From Treponema sp. (GTDB lineage: Bacteria; Spirochaetota; Spirochaetia; Treponematales; Breznakiellaceae): 30,889 bases of DNA. The stretch spans positions 1-30,889 of the forward strand of contig JAITNU010000099.1 of the NCBI GenBank assembly GCA_031290325.1. The letters run 5' to 3'. Shown one piece after another: positions 1 to 6,687 of the stretch (positions are counted from its first letter, which is position 1; every line of letters starts with the position of its first letter). Below the pieces are notes generated by a model. It was not told the DNA's origin and ran no database searches. It saw only the letters and a list, made by a program, of their open reading frames with translations. A program made the position numbers and the translations under genes.

Positions 1-168
1 TTTCATGACAGTCTTGAGTGCCTGATTGCAAAGATCGTATAATAGATGTTCTTTTGGAACACTCATTATAGGATTAAGCCGCTCCTTAAGCGCCTCTTTA
101 TTTCCCTTGAAATAAATGACAAATGAGCTTGAGGAACTATTTGATACAAAACCTGTTCTAATTTTCAT
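1..168 (-). CDS. SNSSSSSF-motif protein, N-terminal part (cut by window edge)
   Basis: Fifty-six codons are readable from an ATG at 168 down to the window edge with no stop. The protein begins MKIRTGFVSNSSSSSFVIYF. This MKIRxGFVSNSSSSSF start is a recognisable conserved N-terminus of bacterial and phage proteins of unknown function, often differing after the motif. A good ribosome site (AGGAG, about 5 nt before the ATG) supports the start. The next residues are charged (KGNKEALKERLNP) and have no motif I know. It is divergent from the gene at 450. Function unknown; the rest lies outside the window. Confidence 0.75.
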   Translation of the reverse strand, partial: MKIRTGFVSNSSSSSFVIYFKGNKEALKERLNPIMSVPKEHLLYDLCNQALKTVMK

Positions 169-449
169 GGTGACTCCTCTAAAAATCAGAATAACCCTAT
201 TTGATAAAAAAGTCAAGAAATATTTTTTCAGGGGGCCATTATTTATGAATCCTCCAACTATTCTCAACAAACCCAGTGCTTAAAAACAGGCCGGATAAAG
301 GCATTGAGCTTCTGCCTGAAGTCATCAAATATTACATCAAAACATTACAGAGGGTATAGCCATTACTTGCAATATCTGCTAATATTTATGATGAGAAGGT
401 TTTTCTGATACAAATGAGAAAAACAAATAATCGCTTTTAAGGAGTTAGT

Positions 450-1199
450 ATGGCAAGAAATCTTGTTACCCAGTTATATGGGTATGATTTTGACAGCGCG
501 AAGCTGTTCGCGGATATGCTTATCGCCGAGTTGGGCGATAAGAGGACCATCAGTTTTGATGAGGTTACGTTCAAATACATGCGGACTAAAAAAGGGGTCA
601 AACTGGAAGGTTCGTTTTTCACTATGCAGTTGCTCTTCGTGTACTCGCCCGAAGGCGCGTATATTCTCACGGAAGAAGTATCCCGGCCAATCGCCATCTT
701 CTACGATGCGATCAATATCGTGGGCGGCTATCTGGGGAACATGGTGATTCCCGAAGTTGAGTTTCTTTTGAACGACGCCGACATAGCGGCGTATATCGTC
801 TCGCTGGTGAAAAGTACCGATAACCGCTTTGCCGAACTGTCGGCTATGGTTCGCCGTTTCCAGTGGCCGGAACCAACATACAAAAGCAGATCGGCTAATC
901 TTTCCATCATTTGGTATTCACGTAAAACGGAGAACCAAAGCGCGTGTAAACTCTTTGCCCATTTCCAGGAGGAATACAATGTATCAAATGTTGTCCTGCT
1001 TGAGGCAACCAAATGCTATGATCGGTTTTTGTTGCTCTTCTGCGGCAAAGATGTGTTCTACTCTGCCCATGAACTTGATGAAATTGATGCACTGCTGGAA
1101 GATGTAAACCGCATCACCTACAAGTTCATCATCAAGATAGAGCGTGGCGATGAGGACAAAGCCCGCATTATCGATCTCCCTTCACTCCGAAAAACCTAG
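450..1199 (+). CDS. Hypothetical protein, 249 aa
   Basis: I do not recognise this protein. The start is well supported by AAGGAG six bases before the ATG. There is no signal peptide and no clear membrane helix, so it is probably cytoplasmic. It has a mixed alpha/beta character, with hydrophobic strand-like stretches around residues 58-75 (FFTMQLLFVYSPEGAYIL) and 180-205 (NVVLLEATKCYDRFLLLF), and an acidic C-terminal part (ELDEIDALLEDVNRIT). It stands alone on the plus strand between the SNSSSSSF gene and the PIN locus, both on the minus strand, so the neighbours do not reveal its job. No alternative frame in this stretch looks more protein-like. Confidence 0.7.
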   Translation: MARNLVTQLYGYDFDSAKLFADMLIAELGDKRTISFDEVTFKYMRTKKGVKLEGSFFTMQLLFVYSPEGAYILTEEVSRPIAIFYDAINIVGGYLGNMVIPEVEFLLNDADIAAYIVSLVKSTDNRFAELSAMVRRFQWPEPTYKSRSANLSIIWYSRKTENQSACKLFAHFQEEYNVSNVVLLEATKCYDRFLLLFCGKDVFYSAHELDEIDALLEDVNRITYKFIIKIERGDEDKARIIDLPSLRKT

Positions 1200-1334
1200 G
1201 GCCAGATACATATTCTTAATGGCAAGTATTAGATCAGGAAATGTCGAAAAACTTGATGAGGCAGGTCCGGCGAATGGGTTGTTTCAGTTTTGCGGGAAAA
1301 AGCGCTGCTTTTTTGACAAGGCCTTGTATTCTAG

Positions 1335-1472
1335 CTACAAACGCTGAGATACAGGTCTTACGGGTACCTGCTGGAAATACATACGATAGAGCTGAGGAAA
1401 CTGGGTGGAGGTGTGGCAATCCTGTATCCCCGCTCCATCTGCGCGAATAGCTTTTCTTTCTTCACGGGTCAT
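1335..1472 (-). pseudogene. Duplicated 5' end of the small PIN-partner gene (remnant)
   Basis: Immediately after the 65-aa gene, overlapping its stop codon as ATGA, a second ATG opens a frame that repeats the same 12 residues (MTREERKAIRAD) and then diverges into unrelated sequence ending at a stop at 1335. The identical part is the 47-bp direct repeat. I read this as the front end of a duplicated or recombined copy and not as a working gene, because the sequence after the repeat has no recognisable protein character. A real 45-aa peptide cannot be excluded. Confidence 0.4.
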
Positions 1473-1678
1473 ATTCGTTCATCTTCACCAGGTGTTTTCA
1501 GATGGTATTGCTTCCGTATCTCCGCGGTAGACTTATCAAGGTATTCAATCATTTCTGCGGAAGACATAGCGAATAATTTTGCGGAAACATATCTTTTTAC
1601 TGCAAGCAACCATTCCATTTCAGCTTTTTCGTCTGCGCGAATAGCTTTTCTTTCTTCACGGGTCATATTCGTTCATCT
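1438..1678. repeat. 47-bp perfect direct repeat, 194 bp apart
   Basis: The segments 1438-1484 and 1632-1678 are identical over 47 bp and differ on both sides. Each copy holds, on the minus strand, the sequence coding the end of the PIN protein (MNEYDP-like) and the first residues of the small partner protein. The repeat period equals the length of the partner gene, so the arrangement looks like one full unit plus the start of a second. Confidence 0.9.
1469..1666 (-). CDS. Small charged protein, probable partner of the PIN protein
   Basis: This 65-aa protein (MTREERKAIRADEKAEMEWL...) is highly charged and helical in character, with a middle segment SSAEMIEYLDKSTAEIRKQYH resembling short antitoxin-like partners found beside PIN proteins. 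Its start overlaps the last 11 bases of the PIN gene, so the two are translationally coupled. The order is toxin first and partner second, the reverse of most VapBC pairs. Its first 12 codons lie in the 47-bp repeat, and its own last codons (DERI, then a stop) are read from the second copy of that repeat, so its present C-terminus may be a product of the duplication. Antitoxin function is inferred from size and position only. Confidence 0.55.
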   Translation of the reverse strand: MTREERKAIRADEKAEMEWLLAVKRYVSAKLFAMSSAEMIEYLDKSTAEIRKQYHLKTPGEDERI

Positions 1679-2135
1679 CCTTTGGTGTACTTAATCCGAT
1701 TTGTTTGTAACCAGAACGCAAATTAGCAATTCCAGTCCCTATCATAGTTTTTGCTTTTATGATGTGCCCCATATTGTAGCTTATCACAAAGTCAAGATTA
1801 TTGACTGTTGCCGTTGCGATATGTAAGGCATCATCAAAATAATCCGCAGGTATTATATCATTTACGACATACAATTTTGCTAATTCTCTAGCATCATCAT
1901 TAGCCAAAAAAATCTTTTTTGCATATCTTGCAACTATAGCCAGTAATTCAGACCGCTTTTTGTCTGCAGCATGATTTATTTCTTCCAATACAGAGTCAGA
2001 TGTATAAGCGTCATATTTTCCAGCTTCGATAGCATTAAAAAGCTTGATCGTCTCCCGTTGTTTTTCCCCTGCTTTACCATAATGATAAAAGTTAAACGCC
2101 GAAGTTTCTAAAAACAGTTTTAGCTTACTCTCCAT
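1656..2135 (-). CDS. PIN-domain protein, VapC-like probable toxin
   Basis: The 159-aa product begins MESKLKLFLETSAFNFY, matching the first strand of PIN domains, although the usual first aspartate of LDTS is glutamate here (ETS, Glu10). A central LEEINHA supplies the second acidic position, and the C-terminal half has ADYFDDALHIATATVNNLDFVISYN, a typical PIN segment with the remaining acidic residues and the closing strand. PIN proteins are metal-dependent ribonucleases, and VapC types cut tRNA or rRNA. I chose ATG 2135 because the PIN fold starts there and the promoter is directly upstream. A longer reading from GTG 2210, preceded by AGGGG, would add 25 residues with no family match. It is coupled to the small gene downstream. 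Confidence 0.75.
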   Translation of the reverse strand: MESKLKLFLETSAFNFYHYGKAGEKQRETIKLFNAIEAGKYDAYTSDSVLEEINHAADKKRSELLAIVARYAKKIFLANDDARELAKLYVVNDIIPADYFDDALHIATATVNNLDFVISYNMGHIIKAKTMIGTGIANLRSGYKQIGLSTPKEMNEYDP

Positions 2136-2141
2136 ACTACT

Positions 2142-2171
2142 ATCATAGTTATATGCATAATAAAATGTCAA
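2142..2171 (-). promoter_or_regulatory. Promoter of the PIN locus
   Basis: On the minus strand, TTGACA (2171-2166) and TATGAT (2147-2142) are separated by 18 bp. Only six bases (AGTAGT) lie between the -10 box and the chosen ATG at 2135, so transcription from this promoter would begin at or beside the start codon. Confidence 0.6.
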
Positions 2172-2249
2172 GGGATTTTTGTGCAAAACTTGCCCCAAAA
2201 AAATTGACACGTGACTATCCCCTGAACTGTTGCTGAGATCAAAAGATCC

Positions 2250-2279
2250 TTGACAAATCTTGAAACAGGATGATACTAT
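2250..2279 (+). promoter_or_regulatory. Promoter of iolG
   Basis: TTGACA (2250-2255) and TACTAT (2274-2279) are separated by 18 bp, about 90 bases upstream of the iolG start. The LacI-type operator follows at once. Confidence 0.6.
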
Positions 2280-2283
2280 AACG

Positions 2284-2297
2284 TGTAAACGTTTTCC
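2284..2297. promoter_or_regulatory. LacI-type operator upstream of iolG
   Basis: TGTAAACGTTTTCC around a central CG fits the LacI/CcpA consensus TGNAANCGNTNNCA except in its last base. It covers the expected transcription start, where bound repressor would block transcription. The obvious candidate repressor is the LacI-type protein encoded downstream of iolG. Confidence 0.55.
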
Positions 2298-2371
2298 TGT
2301 TTGTATCCATCAAATGTATGACGGAAACCATCAGTTTGCAGGTGCGTGGTTAAGAAGCGTAGGAGTAAGTT

Positions 2372-3385
2372 ATGAATAAAGTACGTCTTGGTTCTGTGGG
2401 GCTGGGCCGTTTGGGGCTGCAGCACGCGGAGAATATCGCAGGGAAAATGCAACATGCCCAGTTGATTGCCCTCTGTGATGTGGATAAGTCTAAGCTGAAT
2501 GAAACAGCAGACCGGCTGGGGGTACCGCACCGTTTTTCCTCTTTTGAGGAGCTGATCGCCCTTAAAGAACTCGACGCCGTGGTACTGGCTTCCCCTTCGG
2601 GATTGCATACCAAACAGATCGCCGCAGCCCTGGACGCGGGGAAGCACGTATTCTCCGAAAAGCCCCTGGGGATTACGGTGGCGGAATGTAAGGAAGCGGA
2701 AAAGGCGGTGGAGGCTCACCCTGGTCAGGTATTCATGCTGGGCTTCATGCGGCGCTTTGATGAATCCTACCAATACGCCCATGAAAAGGTACTTGCCGGT
2801 GAGATCGGTAAGCCTGTGCTCTTCAGATCCTACAGCCAGGACCCGGAAAAGTTTATCCAGGGGGCCATTGCCTTTGCGCCTCATAGCGGAGGCCAATTCC
2901 TGGATATGGCGGTCCACGATATAGACCTGGCCCGCTGGTTTACCGGTTCCGAACCGGAAACCGTCTATGCCATCGGGGACTGTTACGCGCACCCTGAATT
3001 CGCCCAGTATCAGGATGGGGATAACGTATCCTGCCTGATGCGGTTCAAGAATGGCTGCATGGTTTTCCTCTTTGCAGGCCGTACCGCTCCTCATGGGTAT
3101 AATGTGGAAACTGAGATCATCGGGACCAAGGGGATACTGAGGATTGCCTCAATACCCCAGAAAAACCTCGTGGAGGTACTTGATGCCCATGGGGTCAGGC
3201 GGGAATGTAGCGAAAATTTTCTTGAACGTTTTGGCAGCGCCTATATCAATGAGGTACAGGAATTTGTGAACTGTATCATCACAGGAACCACCCCGGCTGT
3301 ATCGGTATACGATGGTACTAAGGTTTCAGAGATAGCCTATACGTGTAAGGCATCCTTTGAAACAGGAACCTTAGTGCGGTTTTAA
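2372..3385 (+). CDS. iolG: Inositol 2-dehydrogenase family oxidoreductase
   Basis: This 337-aa Gfo/Idh/MocA-family enzyme would oxidise myo-inositol (or a related polyol/sugar) with NAD+. The Rossmann fold starts at residue 5 with VGLGRLGLQHAEN, the conserved EKPLG carries the catalytic lysine (Lys97), and GGQFLDMAVHDIDLARWF supplies the conserved Asp178 and His182. Length matches IolG proteins (about 335-345 aa). An AGGAG site precedes the ATG. The LacI-type gene follows after about 90 bases, and a LacI-type operator lies in the promoter, suggesting a repressed catabolic unit. No other iol genes are in the window, so scyllo-inositol or another polyol remains possible as the substrate. Confidence 0.85.
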   Translation: MNKVRLGSVGLGRLGLQHAENIAGKMQHAQLIALCDVDKSKLNETADRLGVPHRFSSFEELIALKELDAVVLASPSGLHTKQIAAALDAGKHVFSEKPLGITVAECKEAEKAVEAHPGQVFMLGFMRRFDESYQYAHEKVLAGEIGKPVLFRSYSQDPEKFIQGAIAFAPHSGGQFLDMAVHDIDLARWFTGSEPETVYAIGDCYAHPEFAQYQDGDNVSCLMRFKNGCMVFLFAGRTAPHGYNVETEIIGTKGILRIASIPQKNLVEVLDAHGVRRECSENFLERFGSAYINEVQEFVNCIITGTTPAVSVYDGTKVSEIAYTCKASFETGTLVRF

Positions 3386-3474
3386 GCCCTTCCGTTGTGG
3401 CAGAGCCTATTCCATGCGCTTGATGTTGTTGCTTGATCCGTACTATATATATACAAATCAATGTGGAGGCAAAC

Positions 3475-4470
3475 ATGGTCAGCATTAAAGATATTGCAAA
3501 ACAAGTGGGAATGTCTCCTGCCACGGTTTCCCGGGTGGTGAACGGAAAAAACCACGTCAAAGATGAGAAGCGGCAAGAGATTCTCAAAGTAATAGCAGAA
3601 ACCGGCTATGTACCGAATCAGGCTGCCAGAAACATGGTATTACAGCGGACGTTTACTGTGGGCATCGTGATTCCCGACACCTTCAACATGTTTCAGCGTC
3701 AGCTCTTTTCGATTATTGAGCGGCATTTGGAATCCTTCGGGTATCACACGATGTTTTTCTTTGTAAAGTTCGACGGATCCAGCGAGGAGGAGTGCCTTTC
3801 CCGCTTGAAATCGGAAAAGCTGGAAGGGGTTATCTTGCTCCATGAAATAATGGCCCCCCGTTTTTATGAATATGTAGTGGAGATACAGCTTCCGGTGGTT
3901 GCGGTAACCTTCAATCATGATACCATACCATCCCTCCATGTGGATGACCGGCTGGCGGCCTTTCAAGGGGTACGGCATTTACTCGGTATGGGACACCGCA
4001 GGATAGCCATTATAAGCGGCAACGGCTTTTCTTTTGGTAATCTCCGGGGAGCGGGCTTTTTCCAGGCCCTGGAAGCCGAAGGCATCCCCCGTGATGAGGG
4101 ACGGGTGGTCTCGGTGCAGCACTATACCCCGGAATTCGGCATGTACGGTATGCGGGAGCTGCTGCTTCGGGGGAGGGATTTTTCCGCGGTCTTTGCGGCC
4201 ACTGACGAATTAGCCATCGGTGCGATACGGGTACTCAAGGATGAGAGTATCCGGGTACCTGAGGATGTTTCAGTAGTGGGCTTTGACGATATTGAAATAT
4301 CAAACTATGTCATACCCCGTTTGACCACTATACGCCAACCCTTGGGTGAAATCGGGGAACAGACCGCCCTGATGATTCACCGGTGTATCACAGGGCAGCA
4401 CTCGATGGAGTTGGAACAGATTTTCCCCCATCAACTGATCATCCGTGAATCAACTGCGTTACCGTTATAG
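3475..4470 (+). CDS. LacI-family transcriptional repressor
   Basis: This 331-aa regulator has the classical LacI helix-turn-helix at residues 1-25 (SIKDIAKQVGMSPATVSRVVNG), a hinge helix (YVPNQAARNM) and a periplasmic-binding-protein-like effector domain ending with ATDELAIGAIRVL and VSVVGFDDIEISNYVIPRLTTI. The start ATG 3475 follows a strong GGAGG and matches the family N-terminus; an upstream in-frame ATG at 3433 would add 14 unconserved residues. AT-rich sequence at about 3440-3455 (ACTATATATATAC) may hold a weak promoter of its own. Its position after iolG and the operator upstream of iolG suggest it represses iolG and responds to inositol or a derivative. Confidence 0.9.
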   Translation: MVSIKDIAKQVGMSPATVSRVVNGKNHVKDEKRQEILKVIAETGYVPNQAARNMVLQRTFTVGIVIPDTFNMFQRQLFSIIERHLESFGYHTMFFFVKFDGSSEEECLSRLKSEKLEGVILLHEIMAPRFYEYVVEIQLPVVAVTFNHDTIPSLHVDDRLAAFQGVRHLLGMGHRRIAIISGNGFSFGNLRGAGFFQALEAEGIPRDEGRVVSVQHYTPEFGMYGMRELLLRGRDFSAVFAATDELAIGAIRVLKDESIRVPEDVSVVGFDDIEISNYVIPRLTTIRQPLGEIGEQTALMIHRCITGQHSMELEQIFPHQLIIRESTALPL

Positions 4471-4853
4471 TCCTGCCATGTGAAAACCACGAACCATACC
4501 AACCCTCACGGTGATTTCGTAGTGCACGTTCGTGATTAATCTGAATACTAATTGCAGGTATGACCCCATCGGCAGCATCCAGAACATCACCAGGCTCCTG
4601 GGGATCAACCGGTGATAAGTCCGGGGCTTTCCACGCTCCTCCAGTTGAAGCTCTTCGGGGGCCCTCCGGCTCCTTCCAGTTTGATTCCCCCTTGGGGAGG
4701 AAACTCGACAGGCTCCTGCTATCGACCTTGGGTTCCGGCTCCCCTTTGGTATGCTCGACCGAACCGTAACCAAGCGCGTCGCAGATGGTCCATAGCGATA
4801 GAAAATAATACCCAGACTTGATCTGTTTTCCTCAGTGCTTTATGCTTTGTTTC
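4471..4853. other. 383-base gene-free gap with inverted repeats
   Basis: No convincing gene lies between the LacI-type gene and coaD. The stretch is rich in potential stems, for example CACGAAC (4488-4494) against GTTCGTG (4528-4534), and GC-rich complementary pieces around 4600-4760. Both strands contain short open frames of low-complexity, Pro/Ser/Arg-rich character that I treat as noise. The sequence could be a structured RNA, a dispersed repeat or a decayed element. I see no tRNA, tmRNA or RNase P signature. Confidence 0.4.
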
Positions 4854-5327
4854 ATGTTGAAAGCTGTTTTTCCCGGGTCCTTTGATCCGCCTACCCTGGG
4901 GCATCTCAATATTATTGAACGGGCAGCCTCCATCTTTGACGAACTGCTGGTGGTGGTGGCGGAGAACCGCCTAAAAAAGTACCTGTTCTCCGCTGATGAA
5001 CGGATAGCCCTCATGGGTGAACTGGTTAAACCCTGGCAACATGTTTCAGTAGCGGTATGCGATTCCCTGATCGTGGAATTCATGAAGCAGCGGGATCTGC
5101 GGATCCTCCTCCGGGGGGTGCGGGGACCTACTGATTTTGACTATGAATTTGAGCTTTCAATAATGAATAAGGGGCTGGATGCCAATATAGAAACCCTCTT
5201 TATGACCACTGATCCTGAGTATTTCGTCCTCCGTTCTTCGGCGATCAAGGAGCTGGCCTCCTTCCATGGAGATATTTCCGGGATGGTTCCCCCGGTGGTT
5301 GCCCAAGCCCTGAGGTCTAAGTATTAA
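4854..5327 (+). CDS. coaD: Phosphopantetheine adenylyltransferase
   Basis: CoaD joins ATP to 4'-phosphopantetheine to make dephospho-CoA, the penultimate step of coenzyme A synthesis. The 157-aa protein begins MLKAVFPGSFDPPTLGHLNI, with the nucleotide-binding FPGSFDPxTxGH signature, and ends with the conserved SSAIKELASFHGDISGMVPP. RGVRGPTDFDYEF in the middle matches the substrate-binding loop. Start 4854 gives the family's usual length, though no clear ribosome site precedes it; an ATG at 4842 would add four residues. It is followed by rpmF and acpP, linking CoA, the source of the ACP prosthetic group, with acyl carrier protein. Confidence 0.95.
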   Translation: MLKAVFPGSFDPPTLGHLNIIERAASIFDELLVVVAENRLKKYLFSADERIALMGELVKPWQHVSVAVCDSLIVEFMKQRDLRILLRGVRGPTDFDYEFELSIMNKGLDANIETLFMTTDPEYFVLRSSAIKELASFHGDISGMVPPVVAQALRSKY

Positions 5328-5329
5328 TC

Positions 5330-5358
5330 TTGACATAAAAGGCGGTTGTTGTTAGAGT
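5330..5358 (+). promoter_or_regulatory. Promoter of rpmF-acpP-rnc
   Basis: TTGACA (5330-5335) and TAGAGT (5353-5358) are separated by 17 bp, directly after the coaD stop codon and about 36 bases before rpmF. It gives the ribosomal-protein/ACP genes a start independent of coaD. Confidence 0.65.
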
Positions 5359-5360
5359 AA

Positions 5361-5379
5361 AGTGGATATATAATCCACT
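5361..5379 (+). promoter_or_regulatory. Inverted repeat in the rpmF leader
   Basis: AGTGGAT (5361-5367) and ATCCACT (5373-5379) form a perfect 7-bp inverted repeat around ATATA. It falls at the expected transcription start and just before the GAGGAG ribosome site, so it could be an operator or a 5'-end hairpin in the mRNA. Confidence 0.55.
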
Positions 5380-5394
5380 TTGAGGAGAGTTTTA

Positions 5395-5583
5395 ATGGCT
5401 GTACCCAGATTTAAAACATCGAAAGCAAGGACCCGCCGTCGGCAGTCAATCAATATGAAGCTTACCGCTCCAACTCTGATTGAATGTAGTACTTGCGGTA
5501 ACTTGGTTCTATTGCACCGGGTTTGCCCGAAATGCGGGTTTTACCGGGGGAAACAGGTGATTATACCTGAGTCAAAGGTATAG
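5395..5583 (+). CDS. rpmF: 50S ribosomal protein L32
   Basis: The 62-aa protein begins MAVPRFKTSKARTRRRQSIN, the typical basic L32 N-terminus, followed by a zinc-ribbon with CSTCGN and CPKCGFYRGK (two CxxC pairs), i.e. the zinc-binding form. L32 is a small protein of the large ribosomal subunit. The start is fixed by a GAGGAG site and by homology; an upstream in-frame ATG at 5380 lies in the leader repeat and is rejected. acpP begins 12 bases after its stop, a very common bacterial arrangement coupling ribosome and fatty-acid synthesis. Confidence 0.97.
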   Translation: MAVPRFKTSKARTRRRQSINMKLTAPTLIECSTCGNLVLLHRVCPKCGFYRGKQVIIPESKV

Positions 5584-5595
5584 AGGAGGAATCGC

Positions 5596-5832
5596 ATGGA
5601 TGACTTGTTTGAAAAGATGAAAGCGCTTATTGCGGATAAACTGGAAGTTGATAAGGAAAAGATAACCCTGGATGCTTCTTTCCGTCAGGATCTTGGGGCG
5701 GATAGCCTGGATACCTATGAATTGGTCTATGCTATTGAAGAGGAAATGGGTATCCAAATCCCCGATGAAAAGGCCAATGAATTTGAAACCGTCCGGGATG
5801 CTTACGAATTTATCAAATCTCAGCAGGGGTAA
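5596..5832 (+). CDS. acpP: Acyl carrier protein
   Basis: This 78-aa acidic protein carries growing acyl chains in fatty-acid synthesis on a phosphopantetheine arm attached to the serine of GADSLDTYELV. The four-helix ACP pattern is clear (FEKMKALIADKL, ITLDASFRQDLGADSLD, EEEMGIQIPDEKANEF, VRDAYEFIKSQ). The only mild departure from the commonest sequence is Tyr in DTYELV where Val is usual. A GAGGAGG site precedes the start. It sits between rpmF and rnc in one probable transcript. Confidence 0.97.
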   Translation: MDDLFEKMKALIADKLEVDKEKITLDASFRQDLGADSLDTYELVYAIEEEMGIQIPDEKANEFETVRDAYEFIKSQQG

Positions 5833-5874
5833 GGGGATTATCTTTCCTGAAGGGCTTTTCAGGTCGCCAAGCTG

Positions 5875-6687
5875 ATGGAATTGTTGCATTCACCCTTCAT
5901 GCGGCATGGGTTGCCGGAATTGGACGCAGGCAGAAAGAAAATATTGATCGCATTCCAGAAGACGCTGTTGATCAGGTTCAAAAGTCTTGAGCTTTTGAAC
6001 CTTGCTTTGATGCATCGCTCTATATCCAATGAAGCGGGTCATAAATTTAACAATGAACGCCTTGAATTCCTGGGAGATGCCATTCTCGGTGCGGTTACGG
6101 CTACCTTGCTGTATGAGAAGTTGGCTGAGAAAAATGAAGGGGAACTGGCAAAGATCAAGTCTGTGGTGGTTTCCGAGGATATCCTTTCAGGTGTCGCACG
6201 GGAATTGCAGCTCGATACGTTTCTGTTATTGGGCAAGGGTGAAGAACTTTCCGGGGGCAGGACCAAAAAGGCCATTCTTGCAGATGCCCTGGAGGCGCTC
6301 ATCGGGGCCTTGTATCTTGATTCGGGGTATAAGGCGGCATATACCTTTGTGAGCCGTTTCATGGAGCCTGAGATAAACCGGGTCCTGAATAACCGGCATT
6401 ACCAGGATTATAAATCCCTGTTACAGGAATTCACCCAGCGTTCGACCCGGACCTATCCGATCTATCGTATGTCGAAACGTTCAGGTCCTGAACACGAGCG
6501 GTTTTTCTGGATGGAAGTAACGGTAAACGGCAGGGTCTTTGGTCCGGGAACGGGAAGGAACAAAAAAAGCGCTGAACAGGAAGCTGCCAAGTTAGCCTAT
6601 GAAGCGCTGGTTTCTACGTCCCCTGCTGAAACAAACGATACTATTAAGGATCAAAATCGTTCTCTACCGGAATCCGTACCAGATTAA
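5875..6687 (+). CDS. rnc: Ribonuclease III
   Basis: RNase III cuts double-stranded RNA during rRNA and mRNA processing. The 270-aa protein has the signature NERLEFLGDAILG at about residues 60-72, the second catalytic region KAILADALEALIGALYLDSG, and a C-terminal double-stranded-RNA-binding domain (DYKSLLQEFTQ... GRNKKSAEQEAAKLAYEAL). A tail of about 25 residues after the domain is Ser/Thr/Asn-rich. No clear ribosome site precedes ATG 5875, so the exact start is uncertain. It lies 42 bases after acpP. Its last 44 bases overlap the end of the convergent gene on the other strand, so its extended tail and that gene's C-terminus share DNA. Confidence 0.95.
   Translation: MELLHSPFMRHGLPELDAGRKKILIAFQKTLLIRFKSLELLNLALMHRSISNEAGHKFNNERLEFLGDAILGAVTATLLYEKLAEKNEGELAKIKSVVVSEDILSGVARELQLDTFLLLGKGEELSGGRTKKAILADALEALIGALYLDSGYKAAYTFVSRFMEPEINRVLNNRHYQDYKSLLQEFTQRSTRTYPIYRMSKRSGPEHERFFWMEVTVNGRVFGPGTGRNKKSAEQEAAKLAYEALVSTSPAETNDTIKDQNRSLPESVPD

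Noticed and set aside
1200..1437. Plus-strand short open frames after the 249-aa gene
   Set aside because: Overlapping frames of 67-69 codons without ribosome sites or recognisable features.
4690..4760. Possible tRNA T-arm-like sequence (GGGTTCCGGCTCCCC)
   Set aside because: No cloverleaf with anticodon and acceptor stem could be built around it.
4465..4773. 102-aa open frame on the minus strand upstream of coaD
   Set aside because: Arg/Ser/Pro-rich composition, no ribosome site and no family features; it most likely reflects a GC-rich structured gap.
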